Source of the DNA: DAHUXD01 sp963805495
Lineage (GTDB): Bacteria; Acidobacteriota; Thermoanaerobaculia; UBA5066; Gp7-AA6
Direction: 5' to 3'
Length of the DNA stretch: 64,000 nt
Assembly (NCBI GenBank): GCA_963805495.1
Contig: CAWDUQ010000004.1
Location: 868,001-932,000, forward strand
Under the pieces are notes generated by a model. It ran no database searches, had not been told where the DNA came from, and saw nothing but the letters and a program-made list of their open reading frames with translations. Position numbers and translations under genes: made by a program. Shown one piece after another: positions 25,619 through 34,514 of the stretch (position 1 is its first letter; each line of letters starts with the position of its first letter).

Positions 25619-27634
25619 ATGCCGCCGCTCCCGACCGAACGGCTGGTCCTCGGCCTTCCGGGCCGAACGGTGTTCGGACTTCTCGTCCTGGCCGCGGTCG
25701 GCTTCTTCGTCTACTCGATGTCCCGGCGGATCCGTGTACTCCGGGCCGGACGGCCCGACGACCGGTTCGCGCGGATTCCCGAACGCATCGGGAGGACCCT
25801 CCAGTACGCCTTCGCCCAGAGGCGGATGTTCCGCGACCCGTTCGCGGGCTGCTTCCACATCATGATCTTCAGCGGCTTCATGGTCCTGACCGTGCGCTCG
25901 CTCGCGCTCGTCGTCGAGGGCCTGATCCCCGGCTTCGTGCTCCTTCCGGGCGCGGCGGGAAACGCCTACACGCTCGTCAAGGACGTTTTCGAGGTGCTGA
26001 CCCTCGCCGGCGTGATGCTCGCCGTCTTCCGCCGGGCGTTTGCGCGGCCGAAGCGCCTCGACCTGACCTGGGACGCATGGATGATCCTCTTCCTGATCGC
26101 CTTCCTCATGGTCACCGACCTGGTCGCGGAGGGCGCGCGCACGGCCCTCGCACCGGCGCACGCCACGCCCTGGGCGCCCGTCGTCTCGGCCGTCGCCGGC
26201 ATGCTCGCCGGCGCGGCCCCGGCGACGCTCCAGGCGGTCTACGAGTGGTGCTGGTGGCTGCACCTGGCCGACCTGCTCTTCTTCGGCAATTACCTGCCGT
26301 ACTCGAAGCACTTCCACATCATCGTCGCGATTCCGAACGTCTTCTTCATGAACCTCGAGCCCATGGGCCGGCTCTCGACGGTCGACCTCGAGAACTCCGA
26401 GCGTTTCGGGACCTCCCGCGTCGAGGACCTGACCTGGAAGCAGATGCTCGACGGCTACACCTGCACCGAGTGCGGCCGCTGCCGCGTCGTGTGCCCGACG
26501 GCCCTGACGGGCAAGCCGCTCGACCCGAAGATCTTCATCGGCCGGGTGCGCGACGCCGTGTACGAGGCGACTCCCGCGATCCTCGCCGAGTCGTCGGAGC
26601 GGGGCGAGGGCGCCGCGCCGCGCCGGGAGTTGATCGGGGACTGGATCTCCGAGGACACGATCTGGGCGTGCACGATGTGCGGCTTCTGCACGACGGCCTG
26701 CCCGGTCTTCATCGTCCCGGCCGTCGACAAGATCGCCGAGATGCGCCGCCACCTCGTCCTCGACAAGGCCGAGTTCCCGAAGGAGATCCAGACGGCTTTC
26801 CGCGGCATGGAGACCAACGGCAATCCCTGGAACATCGCGGCCTCGACGCGCGCCGACTGGGCGAAGGGACTGCCGGTCGCGACGCTCGGAGAACTCGAGG
26901 CCGGGGAGCGGGAGATCGAGGTCCTCTTCTGGGTCGGCTGCGCGGGCTCCTACGAGGACCGCGCGAAACGCGTCTCGAAGGCCCTCGTCGAGATCCTCGA
27001 CGCGGCCGGCGTTTCGTTCGCGATCCTCGGCAACGAGGAGACTTGCACCGGCGACTCCGCGCGGCGCATGGGCAACGAGTATCTCTTCCAGATTCTCGCG
27101 CAGCAGAACGTCGAGACGCTCAACAACTACAAGATTCGCAAGGTCGTCACCAACTGCCCCCACTGCATGAACTGCCTCAAGAACGAGTACGGTGACTTCG
27201 GCGGCCACTACGAGGTCGTCCACGGCTCGCAGCTCGTGTCCGACCTGATCCGTGCCGGCCGGGTCAAGCTCGGGACGGCGATCCCGGAGACGATCACCTT
27301 CCACGATCCCTGCTACCTCGGCCGGTACAACGGCGTCTACGAGGCCCCGCGCGAGATCCTCCGCGCGATCCCGGGCCTCGAGTTGAAGGAGCTCGAGCGT
27401 TCCCGGGAGAAAGGTCTCTGCTGCGGCGCCGGCGGCGGGCGCATGTGGATGGAGGAGAAGCTCGGCTCGCGCATCAACCAGGAGCGCATGAGGGAGATCG
27501 CGGATTCCGGGGCCTCGTCGGTCGGCGTCTCCTGTCCCTTCTGCATGGTCATGATCGGCAACGCCAAAGACGAGCTCGCCGTTGCGACCCAGCCGTTCGA
27601 CGTGCTGGAGCTCGCCCGGCGCGCGATGGGGTAG
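25619..27634 (+). CDS. Membrane-bound (Fe-S) oxidoreductase, likely ETF:quinone-type (DUF224/HdrD-like)
   Basis: A 671-residue protein with an N-terminal cytochrome b-like membrane part of about six helices containing several His (CFHIMIFSG, WWLHLADLL, KHFHIIVAI). Two 4Fe-4S motifs follow, CTECGRCRVVCP near residue 282 and CTMCGFCTTACP near 351, and then two CCG domains (NCPHCMNC, CCGAGGG near 601, SCPFCMV). Proteins of this build next to etfAB are proposed ETF:(methyl)menaquinone oxidoreductases in syntrophs and anaerobes. Here it lies 4.7 kb downstream of etfBA, separated by an insertion sequence and two opposite-strand genes. The start is ATG 25619. Confidence 0.85.
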   Translation: MPPLPTERLVLGLPGRTVFGLLVLAAVGFFVYSMSRRIRVLRAGRPDDRFARIPERIGRTLQYAFAQRRMFRDPFAGCFHIMIFSGFMVLTVRSLALVVEGLIPGFVLLPGAAGNAYTLVKDVFEVLTLAGVMLAVFRRAFARPKRLDLTWDAWMILFLIAFLMVTDLVAEGARTALAPAHATPWAPVVSAVAGMLAGAAPATLQAVYEWCWWLHLADLLFFGNYLPYSKHFHIIVAIPNVFFMNLEPMGRLSTVDLENSERFGTSRVEDLTWKQMLDGYTCTECGRCRVVCPTALTGKPLDPKIFIGRVRDAVYEATPAILAESSERGEGAAPRRELIGDWISEDTIWACTMCGFCTTACPVFIVPAVDKIAEMRRHLVLDKAEFPKEIQTAFRGMETNGNPWNIAASTRADWAKGLPVATLGELEAGEREIEVLFWVGCAGSYEDRAKRVSKALVEILDAAGVSFAILGNEETCTGDSARRMGNEYLFQILAQQNVETLNNYKIRKVVTNCPHCMNCLKNEYGDFGGHYEVVHGSQLVSDLIRAGRVKLGTAIPETITFHDPCYLGRYNGVYEAPREILRAIPGLELKELERSREKGLCCGAGGGRMWMEEKLGSRINQERMREIADSGASSVGVSCPFCMVMIGNAKDELAVATQPFDVLELARRAMG

Positions 27635-27644
27635 GCGCCGGCGG

Positions 27645-27664
27645 GTCGCGAGCGTGCTCGCGAC
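27645..27664. other. Perfect inverted repeat between the oxidoreductase and yraN
   Basis: GTCGCGAGC and GCTCGCGAC form a 9-bp stem with a 2-base centre directly after the oxidoreductase stop. No T-run follows. It may be a weak terminator or protein-binding palindrome. Confidence 0.4.
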
Positions 27665-27676
27665 AAGATATGAGCA

Positions 27677-28123
27677 GTGACGCCCCGAGTTTTGGTCGAG
27701 CGGATCCTCGTGGCCCTCGGCCGCCGCCCGCGTCGATACAAGGGTTCCCGCGGGACCGGGCAGCGGTGGGAGGAGCTCGCCGCTCGGCATCTCGAGGCCG
27801 CCGGGTACGTCGTTCGCGAGCGCAACTTCCGTGGCCGCACGGGCGAGATCGACCTCATCGCGTCGCATGGCGGCGTCCTCTGCTTCGTCGAGGTCAAGGG
27901 ACGGCGCGGGACGGGGTTCGGTCAGCCCGCCGAGGCCGTGACCCGCGACAAGCAGCGCCGCATCGCCCGGGCGGCCGAGGAGTACCTGCGGCGGCGCCGT
28001 TTCCCGCCGTCCACGCGCTGCCGTTTCGACGTGGTCGCGATCCTCGACCGAGGCGGACGTCCCGAGCTCACGATCTTTCCGGATGCGTTTCCCCTGCCCG
28101 AGGCGCGCGGACGCCCCGGCTGA
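27677..28123 (+). CDS. yraN: UPF0102 (YraN) family nuclease-fold protein
   Basis: A 148-residue basic protein with a restriction-endonuclease-like core: GQRWEELAARHLEAAGY, NFRGRTGEIDLIA and CFVEVKGRRG give the E-D-ExK pattern. Family members are found across bacteria, often near ribosomal or DNA-processing genes; the cellular role is not established. GTG 27677 gives the usual N terminus but has no clear ribosome-binding site. Confidence 0.85.
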   Translation: MTPRVLVERILVALGRRPRRYKGSRGTGQRWEELAARHLEAAGYVVRERNFRGRTGEIDLIASHGGVLCFVEVKGRRGTGFGQPAEAVTRDKQRRIARAAEEYLRRRRFPPSTRCRFDVVAILDRGGRPELTIFPDAFPLPEARGRPG

Positions 28124-28138
28124 GCCGCCCGCGCGTGC

Positions 28139-28144
28139 TAAAAT
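28139..28144 (+). promoter_or_regulatory. -10-like box upstream of the zinc-ribbon protein gene
   Basis: TAAAAT lies 13 bp before ATG 28158, in GC-rich surroundings. The -35 region is poor. The untranslated leader would be very short. Confidence 0.4.
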
Positions 28145-28157
28145 CGCTGTCGCCTCA

Positions 28158-28880
28158 ATGAGCGCAGTCAACGACGAGGACCTTCGTTACGCCTTCTCGT
28201 GTCCCAGCTGCGCGGGCAGCTTCTCGATCAGCCTCGCAAAGATCCCTCCCGTCCGGGCCCGGTTCAGCTGCCCGAAGTGTTCCAAGGCGATGGACTTCCC
28301 GTCGCGGGACGAGGCGCGGGTTTATATCCAGCTCGGCGGCCGGGGTGAATCCGCCGCGCCCGACCCGCCCCCGCCCCCTCCGCCTCCGGTGGCTCCGCCG
28401 AGCGCGCCCGTCGCGGCTGCGCCCCCGCCCCCCGCACCGGGCCGGGCGCCCGGTCCGACGCCGGCGCTCACCGAACCCATGGACGGGACGGGTACGCAGG
28501 CCGGCAAGACCTATCGCGTCGACAAGAATGGCTTCGAGAACGACGAGTTCGATCGCCGCGCGATGCGGACGCTGATCCGCACGGCCGCGGTCAACGAGGG
28601 CGACATGGTCGCCGTCGGAACAGACGCCGCCGTGCGCGCGGACTCTCTTCCGGAGCTCAAGTCGCTCTTCGAGCTCCGCAAAACGGCGCGCTTCTCGCCC
28701 CCGCCCGTTTGCCCCGCGCACACGGACCGCGTCGCCCACTACCGGTGCGGCGACACCGGCCGCCCGCTCTGCGAGGAATGCGCGCAGGAGAAGAAATTTG
28801 GCGGCGCGAGCGTGCGGGTCTGCGCCCATTGCGGCGGGACGGCGGGCGACCTTCACGAGGCGCCCGGCGACATCAAGTAG
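28158..28880 (+). CDS. Zinc-ribbon/B-box-like protein with a proline-rich linker
   Basis: A 240-residue cytoplasmic protein. Residues about 14-40 have two CxxC pairs (CPSCAGSF and CPKCSKAM), typical of a MJ0042-type zinc ribbon. A long Pro/Ala linker follows (about 60-105), then a region with KTYRVDKNGFENDEFDRRAM that resembles a GYF-like or PilZ-like short domain only vaguely. The C terminus has CPAHTDRVAHYRCGDTGRPLC, EEC and CAHCGG, resembling a B-box zinc finger. The function is unknown; the modular build suggests a protein-binding adaptor. Proline codon runs make the middle low-complexity. Confidence 0.7.
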   Translation: MSAVNDEDLRYAFSCPSCAGSFSISLAKIPPVRARFSCPKCSKAMDFPSRDEARVYIQLGGRGESAAPDPPPPPPPPVAPPSAPVAAAPPPPAPGRAPGPTPALTEPMDGTGTQAGKTYRVDKNGFENDEFDRRAMRTLIRTAAVNEGDMVAVGTDAAVRADSLPELKSLFELRKTARFSPPPVCPAHTDRVAHYRCGDTGRPLCEECAQEKKFGGASVRVCAHCGGTAGDLHEAPGDIK

Positions 28881-28905
28881 CCTGCCGTCTTCGGTTTCGG
28901 CTTTC

Positions 28906-28935
28906 TTGACCCGTGGCCCGGCCCTCGGCTATCCT
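28906..28935 (+). promoter_or_regulatory. Promoter of tRNA-Gly
   Basis: TTGACC (28906-28911) and TATCCT (28930-28935) with 18-bp spacing lie 12 bp upstream of the mature tRNA 5' end. Confidence 0.65.
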
Positions 28936-28947
28936 TCGCCTCCCCGA

Positions 28948-29022
28948 GCGGGAATAGCTCAGCGGTAGAGCGCCACCTTGCCAAGGTGGAAGTCGCGGGT
29001 TCGATCCCCGTTTCCCGCTCCA
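28948..29022 (+). tRNA. tRNA-Gly (GCC)
   Basis: A complete cloverleaf: acceptor GCGGGAA (28948-28954) pairs with TTCCCGC (29012-29018), with the D arm in GCTCAGCGGTAGAGC. The anticodon arm is CCACC-TTGCCAA-GGTGG, anticodon GCC at 28980-28982, and the T arm contains GGTTCGATCCC. The discriminator is T29019 and CCA (29020-29022) is encoded in the DNA. The short hairpin at 29036-29051 downstream could help 3' processing. Confidence 0.96.
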
Positions 29023-29190
29023 ACAAGTCCCCTGACCTCAGTCCTCTGAGGCGGGTCTGGCCCCGGACCTCCGAGGATCGCAATCACTGATTTCGCGTAA
29101 GATCATCGCAGCCCCACTCGACCGCGGGCGTTTCCCGTCATCATGACCCGCTGCCCAACTCGAAATGCAGTCTCCCGGTCGGCGATTGGG

Positions 29191-30564
29191 ATGGCGCTCC
29201 GCATCGGCCTCGCACTCGTCCTGGTGCCCGCCTGCACGAGCACACCGGCGCCGACAGCCGCCACGGGGCCCGCCGGGGGGACCGAGCCGAATTCCGCATC
29301 AGCCACCCGCCAGTTGATGCAGACCTTTGCGCTCAACAACTACAAGCGGGAGCTCGACGGCCAGTGGGAGGGAATCCGTCTCGCGTCCGACGGGAACGTG
29401 TACTTCGCGAGCTCGTCGCACTCGGCGCATCACGGCGCCTCGTTTTTCAAGTACGACACCGGGACCGGTCAGGTCACCGAGCTGGTCCACGAGATCACGG
29501 ACATCTGCGGCGAGGATGCCCGGACCAATCCCCAGGGAAAGATCCACAGCGACATCGTCGAGGCGAACGGCTGGCTCTACATGGCGACCCACTTCGCGGC
29601 TGAGAAACCCGGCGTCTACAAGACCTGGACCGGAGCGCACGCGCTCGGCTACGAGCTTGCGACCGGCCGGTGGCGCGACTACGGGGTGATCCGCCCCGGT
29701 TTCACGGTTTACTCGGCCATCGGCGTCGATCCCGTGCGCAATGCACTCTACGTCTTCGTCAACGGGCAGGCCGCCGGCCAGGCCTCTTACATGTATCGCA
29801 TCGATACCGTGACCGGAGAGAAGACCAACCTCGGGCAGGTCAGTGCCCCGAGCGACGGCGGCTACGACTTCTCGTGTTCCTGGACCTTCGTCGATCGACG
29901 CGGCGATGTCTGGTTCTCGGTCAAGAATCAGGGCGGGGACCTGCAGCAGATTCACGGCGATACCGGCTCGATCGAGGTCCACGCCAATGCGCTGCCCGCC
30001 CTGGTTCGCTGGGACTCCGAGAAGCTCGAGACCGATCCGGTTCTGCAGTCGCACCGCTCCATCGCGTGGATGCAGCCGCTCGATGGCGACCGCGCCCTGC
30101 TCACGATGTGGGCGCACGGAGGCATGCTCTACGAGTTCGACTCGACCCGGCCCATGGCGTCGGCGTTTACCCCGATCCAGCACATCGGCTTCAACTATCT
30201 CGGCGGCCTCGCCATCGGCGGAAATCGCGTGTTCTACTACCAGCGGGCGAACCGGGCATTCGGGAACCAGGAGTTCCAGGATTTCCATCTGCTGAGCGTC
30301 TCGCTCGACGCGGCGACCGGCCATGCGATCACCGACCACGGCCTGATCGTGGACCAGGACGGGCGAAAAGTATGGCGGCTGCCGGGAATGATGGCCGACG
30401 GCAAAGGCCACGTTTATTCGATCGGAGACTGGTGGACGATCCCCGGCGATCTTGGCACCTTGCGCTACGAATGGAAGCGTGGCAACGAGAGCTACAAACA
30501 GCTGCCGCGCGGCGAGTTCTTTGCGGTGGCCGACGTCCGGATCCCGGGGCCTTCTCCGGACTGA
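29191..30564 (+). CDS. Putative lipoprotein with a propeller-like fold, unknown function
   Basis: A 457-residue protein, if started at ATG 29191, which gives a compact signal peptide and lipobox (MALRIGLALVLVPACTS); ATG 29143 would add 16 residues. The body has repeated motifs suited to a beta-propeller, such as GIRLASDGNVYFASS, VYSAIGVDPVRNALYVF, TFVDRRGDVWFSV and GGLAIGGNRVFYY. It probably acts at the outer membrane or periplasm. No catalytic motif was recognised. It stands alone downstream of the tRNA gene, with slightly lower GC than its neighbours. Confidence 0.7.
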   Translation: MALRIGLALVLVPACTSTPAPTAATGPAGGTEPNSASATRQLMQTFALNNYKRELDGQWEGIRLASDGNVYFASSSHSAHHGASFFKYDTGTGQVTELVHEITDICGEDARTNPQGKIHSDIVEANGWLYMATHFAAEKPGVYKTWTGAHALGYELATGRWRDYGVIRPGFTVYSAIGVDPVRNALYVFVNGQAAGQASYMYRIDTVTGEKTNLGQVSAPSDGGYDFSCSWTFVDRRGDVWFSVKNQGGDLQQIHGDTGSIEVHANALPALVRWDSEKLETDPVLQSHRSIAWMQPLDGDRALLTMWAHGGMLYEFDSTRPMASAFTPIQHIGFNYLGGLAIGGNRVFYYQRANRAFGNQEFQDFHLLSVSLDAATGHAITDHGLIVDQDGRKVWRLPGMMADGKGHVYSIGDWWTIPGDLGTLRYEWKRGNESYKQLPRGEFFAVADVRIPGPSPD

Positions 30565-30646
30565 CTCGTTTTCGAGTCGTGGCGCGCCCGCCGGTGACTT
30601 TCCGGCGTCCGCCGGAAAGGCCGATTTCTCAACTCGGGCCGCCGTG

Positions 30647-31147
30647 TCACGGGTCCCTCAGCGCCGCTTCGAGGACGGCCTGCGTCGCTCCCGCGATCCG
30701 GGAGTCCTGGCTGGCACGCGGCCCGGCCACGTTCAGTACGGTCGGGCGCGTGGTTTCGAGCCAGCGACGAAGGCGGGCTGCCGCCTCAGCGAGGGAGACC
30801 CCCGCAAGGTCGAGATGAAGCACGGGCTTGCCGATGCGGGCTGCCGTCTCGAGGGTGAGCAAAGAGCCCCCGGCCAGAGAGCCGTGGGACAGGATCAGCG
30901 TTGCGTCGGAGTCGCGGACGTTGAGGGTCGTGCGGACGGCAGGGTCGGGGGAATCCGTTTCGAGAAGGCCGGGAAAGCGGTCCGGGATCGGACCGTCCTC
31001 GGCGAGCCGGCCCCGGGGGACCCAGCCGCCGACGGAAATGCCGTGACCGAGCGCGAAGTCGAGGGCGGCGAGGTCCGCACCCGATTGACCACCCGAGACG
31101 ATCTTCTCGAGGAAATCGAGCGTTTCCCGGATTTTCGATGAACGCAT
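30647..31147 (-). CDS. Putative molybdenum carrier family protein (SLOG-like fold)
   Basis: A 166-residue protein with the family start KIVSGGQSGADLAALDFAL, then GGWVPRGRLAEDGPIPDRFP, TLNVRDSDATLIL and GGSLLTLETAARIGKPVLHLDL. These match the proteins annotated as putative molybdenum carriers, a Rossmann-like nucleotide-binding group. Actual Mo binding is not shown by sequence. ATG 31147 is chosen; a GTG lies one codon upstream. No molybdenum cofactor genes are near. Confidence 0.75.
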   Translation of the reverse strand: MRSSKIRETLDFLEKIVSGGQSGADLAALDFALGHGISVGGWVPRGRLAEDGPIPDRFPGLLETDSPDPAVRTTLNVRDSDATLILSHGSLAGGSLLTLETAARIGKPVLHLDLAGVSLAEAAARLRRWLETTRPTVLNVAGPRASQDSRIAGATQAVLEAALRDP

Positions 31148-31495
31148 CACTCGTGCAGTGAGCCAACGGACTGGAGCTCTATGAGGCGCCGCTGGGACCC
31201 TGAGGACGAACAATACCGGGCCGATTCCACGGTTCGATGAAGGCGGTCGCTTGACCGCCTTCCCCGGGCGAGGAATAGTGTTGATTCCGATGGCCGCCGG
31301 TCCAGGGGGGGTGGCATCGGGAGCATCCATGGGCTGACACTTTCGCGAGCGCGGCCCGCGCGTCGGTCATCGAACCGCAACGCAATCAAGGACGAGGTCG
31401 CTCGCGCACGGCGGAGTAAAGGAGGTGGGAAACCCGAATTCCGGAGTGATCAAGGCAGCAAGTTTCACTTTTGTTGAAAAACGGAGGAAGTCCTG
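31148..31495. other. 348-bp intergenic region with one strong hairpin
   Basis: No coding sequence is supported. A perfect hairpin AAGGCGGTC-GCTT-GACCGCCTT lies at 31240-31261 and may separate the divergent genes. The last 60 bp are AT-richer and end in the ribosome-binding site ACGGAGGAAG of the following gene, so its promoter is probably here, though no clear -35/-10 pair was found. Confidence 0.5.
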
Positions 31496-34453
31496 ATGAA
31501 ACACTGGCGTCTCGCAGGTGCGTTGACCCTGTCGGCAGCGGCTGCAGTGGCTTTCGTTGCGGTGAACCGATCGAGCCCATCGTCGGTGGCGAAATCCGAC
31601 GCAAAGGCTCGGACGGTCCACAAGCTCGGCCGGGATGATGCCGAGAGGGTCAAGAAAAACATGATGGCCATGCCCGGCCCGGAACGCGAGGGCGGGCCCA
31701 TGGCCGCGACCGAAGAGGATTACGCGAACCGAGCCTTCCCGGCCGCGTACATCCCGTTCCAGTTGACGACGAACGCGCAGAAGGCGTGGGGCAAGGCCAA
31801 GCCGGGGAAGAAGAACAAGGCGGGCACCTGGACCCTGGTGGGACCGAGCTCGGCGAATTTTCCGGACGTTCTGACTTTCAGCGGTGCGGCGTACACGACG
31901 TCGGGCCGAGTGACGGCCCTCGCCATAGCACCGAACTGCGGCCAGGGCCACTGCTACCTCTATCTCGGAGCGGCGGGCGGCGGGGTCTGGAAGACGGACA
32001 AGGCGCTCCATACGAACCCTTCCCAGAAGTGGGAATTCATCTCCGGCAGCTTCGCCACGAACGCGATCGGAACGTTGGTCATCGATCCGACGGACCCGAC
32101 GGGGAAGACGATCTATGCCGGGACCGGCGAGCCCAACGCGTCGGCCGATTCGGAGGCCGGCTTGGGAATTTACAAGACCACGAACGGCGGCGACACGTGG
32201 ACTCACCTTGCGGCGCACACGAGCGTTCCGGCAGGGGCAGGAGTCGACTGCACCGCAGCCGTCGGCGCGGGTGGATTCCAGGTCGCTCCGGCTTACAACG
32301 GTCCGGCGTTCGATGGCCGTTCCATCGCGTCCATCGTCGTCGACTCGTACAACCCGAATGTCCTCTACGTCTCGTCCACCCGCGGCGTGCGCGGCATCAG
32401 CTCCGTCTCGAGCGGCGGTGCCGTCTCGCTCGGCCCCGGCCTTCCGCCCTACGGGATTTGGAAATCGACCGACGGCGGGGCCAACTTCATGCTGCTGAAC
32501 TATCAGGATGTCTGCCTGAATCCGACGCTTTCCGGCAGTGCGGGAATCGTCCAGTCGAGCTTTGGTTCGACGCGCGGGGTCAACCACGTCGAGCTCGACC
32601 CGAGCGCCGCGGGCACGATCTACGCGGCGGCGTTCCCGCAAAACAACGCGGTGCCGGTCAACACCAAGGGCGGCATCTGGCGCTCGATCGACGGCGGAGC
32701 AAACTGGACGCAGATCAAGACGGCGCTCAATCCCGCACAGACGACCGACCGCGCGGAATTCGCCGTCACGAAGTTGGGCAACGGTCACACTCGGATGTAC
32801 GTCGGTGACGGGACCGGGAGCGACGCCGGCGCAAACCGGGCCCGCTTCTATCGCACCGACGACGCGACGCTGGCGGTGCCGGTCTTCACCGACCTGACCA
32901 CGACGCAGAACATCGGCTACTGCACGGCCCAGTGCTGGTACGATAACGTCGTCTATTCGCCTCCCGGTAAGGCGGACGTCGTGTACCTCGGTGGGTCGTA
33001 TTCCTATGGCTCCTACGGTTTCACGACGAACGGCCGTGCATTCATCCGCTCGGCCGACGCGGGCGCATCCTTCACCGACATGACCTGGGACGCGACGACC
33101 AACCCGACGTCGCCCGATAGCTGCTGCCAGGGGAATCCGGTTGCGCCGAACGGTCAGCATCCGGACTCGCACGCGATCGTCGAGGTGCCGGGCACCGACG
33201 CCGCGTTCTTCGGCACCGACGGCGGCTTGATTCGCTCGAGCGGCACCTTCACGGACATCTCCTATCAGTGCACTTCTTTCCGGGGCCTCACCGGCGCGAA
33301 TCTCGCGCTGTGCGAGCAGCTCCTGTCCCAGGTCCCGACACGGCTTTACACGACCTACAACGACGGGCTCTCGACGCTGCAATTCCAGAGCGTCTCGGTC
33401 GACCCGTCGAACGTGAAGCACCTGATGGGCGGTACCCAGGACAACGGCACTTTCCAGACGACCGGGTCGACGACGGTGTGGCCGCAGGTCATCTACGGCG
33501 ACGGCGGCCAGTCGGGCTACAGCGCGAGCAACGGCGCGCTGCGTTTCAATACGTTTACCGGGCAAGCGAATGACGTGAACTTTCGTAACGGCGATCCACT
33601 GAAGTGGGTCATCGCAAGCGGTCCGATCCTGTCCAGCCCGGAGGGGGCGCAGTTCTATCCACCCGTCATCGCCGATCCGAATCCCGCGCGCGGCGGTACG
33701 ATTTTCCAGGGCTCGCAGAGCATCTGGCGAACCCAGGATTGGGCCGGCAACCAGGCGTACCTCGAAGCGAACTGTCCCGAGTTCACGACCTCGGCGGCCA
33801 ACCCGGCTTGTGGCGACTTCGTGTCGATCGGCGTTTCCAACGTCCTCCCCACTCTGGGGTTCGTCATGACGAACGATCCCGGGACGCGCATCGGTGGAAA
33901 CGTTGCGGCGATCGCCCGCACCTCTGCGGATACGGGGACACTGTGGGCCGCGACGACGCCGGGACGGGTCTATATTTCCAAAAATGCGGATGATCCCACT
34001 CCAGCGGATGTATTGTTCACGAGGCTCGACTCGCTCGACGCGAGCAGCCCGGCCAGATTCGTCAGCGGCATCGCTGTCGATCCGGCAAACCCGAACCATG
34101 CGTGGATCTCGTACTCGAGTTACAGCTCGTTGACTCCGGCGACACCCGGGCACGTGTTCTCGGTAACCTACAACCCGGGCCCGGGCACGGCGACGTGGAC
34201 AAACCTCGATGGATCGGGCGCCACGGCATATCCGGACTTCCCGGCAACGGCGATTGCTCACGACTCGAACGGGGACGTCTACGTCGGGAACGATTGGGGC
34301 GTCCTGCGGCTCCCGAACGGCTCCGCCGAATGGGAAGTCGCGGGCACCGGCCTTCCAATGGTCGAGGTCGCTGGCCTTACGATCGTCCCCGGTTCACGAA
34401 AGCTCTTTGCCGCCACGCACGGCCGGAGCGCCTGGTCGCTCGCGTTGCCCTAA
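31496..34453 (+). CDS. Large secreted multi-propeller protein (VPS10/sialidase-like repeats)
   Basis: A 985-residue protein with a signal segment (RLAGALTLSAAAAVAFVAV). Many Asp-box-like motifs are spread along it: TTNGGDTW, STDGGANF, SIDGGANW, SADAGASF, plus blades such as AGTWTLVGPSSANFPD and VEVPGTDAAFFGTDGGLIR. The arrangement recalls the tandem propellers of VPS10/xyloglucanase-like (GH74) proteins, but catalytic Asp residues could not be assigned. It may be secreted or surface-attached. The base composition is a little lower in GC than the housekeeping genes. A strong intrinsic terminator follows. Confidence 0.75.
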   Translation: MKHWRLAGALTLSAAAAVAFVAVNRSSPSSVAKSDAKARTVHKLGRDDAERVKKNMMAMPGPEREGGPMAATEEDYANRAFPAAYIPFQLTTNAQKAWGKAKPGKKNKAGTWTLVGPSSANFPDVLTFSGAAYTTSGRVTALAIAPNCGQGHCYLYLGAAGGGVWKTDKALHTNPSQKWEFISGSFATNAIGTLVIDPTDPTGKTIYAGTGEPNASADSEAGLGIYKTTNGGDTWTHLAAHTSVPAGAGVDCTAAVGAGGFQVAPAYNGPAFDGRSIASIVVDSYNPNVLYVSSTRGVRGISSVSSGGAVSLGPGLPPYGIWKSTDGGANFMLLNYQDVCLNPTLSGSAGIVQSSFGSTRGVNHVELDPSAAGTIYAAAFPQNNAVPVNTKGGIWRSIDGGANWTQIKTALNPAQTTDRAEFAVTKLGNGHTRMYVGDGTGSDAGANRARFYRTDDATLAVPVFTDLTTTQNIGYCTAQCWYDNVVYSPPGKADVVYLGGSYSYGSYGFTTNGRAFIRSADAGASFTDMTWDATTNPTSPDSCCQGNPVAPNGQHPDSHAIVEVPGTDAAFFGTDGGLIRSSGTFTDISYQCTSFRGLTGANLALCEQLLSQVPTRLYTTYNDGLSTLQFQSVSVDPSNVKHLMGGTQDNGTFQTTGSTTVWPQVIYGDGGQSGYSASNGALRFNTFTGQANDVNFRNGDPLKWVIASGPILSSPEGAQFYPPVIADPNPARGGTIFQGSQSIWRTQDWAGNQAYLEANCPEFTTSAANPACGDFVSIGVSNVLPTLGFVMTNDPGTRIGGNVAAIARTSADTGTLWAATTPGRVYISKNADDPTPADVLFTRLDSLDASSPARFVSGIAVDPANPNHAWISYSSYSSLTPATPGHVFSVTYNPGPGTATWTNLDGSGATAYPDFPATAIAHDSNGDVYVGNDWGVLRLPNGSAEWEVAGTGLPMVEVAGLTIVPGSRKLFAATHGRSAWSLALP

Positions 34454-34469
34454 AGGAGGATCAGGTTTT

Positions 34470-34508
34470 CGGGCGGGACAGTGAAAAGCTGTCCCGCCCG
34501 TTTCTTTT
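34470..34508 (+). terminator. Intrinsic terminator after the large propeller gene
   Basis: A perfect 12-bp GC-rich stem (CGGGCGGGACAG at 34470-34481 and CTGTCCCGCCCG at 34489-34500) with a 7-base loop is followed by TTTCTTTT. It is the clearest rho-independent terminator in the window. Confidence 0.92.
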
Positions 34509-34514
34509 GCGGCC

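Noticed and set aside
28853..29083. Minus-strand ORF with ETGIEPATSTLARWRSTAEL
   Set aside because: It is the antisense of tRNA-Gly(GCC), a well-known spurious protein in databases.
31367..34261. 964-codon minus-strand frame opposite the large propeller gene
   Set aside because: No recognisable domain. The plus strand encodes a signal peptide and Asp-box repeats with a good ribosome-binding site.
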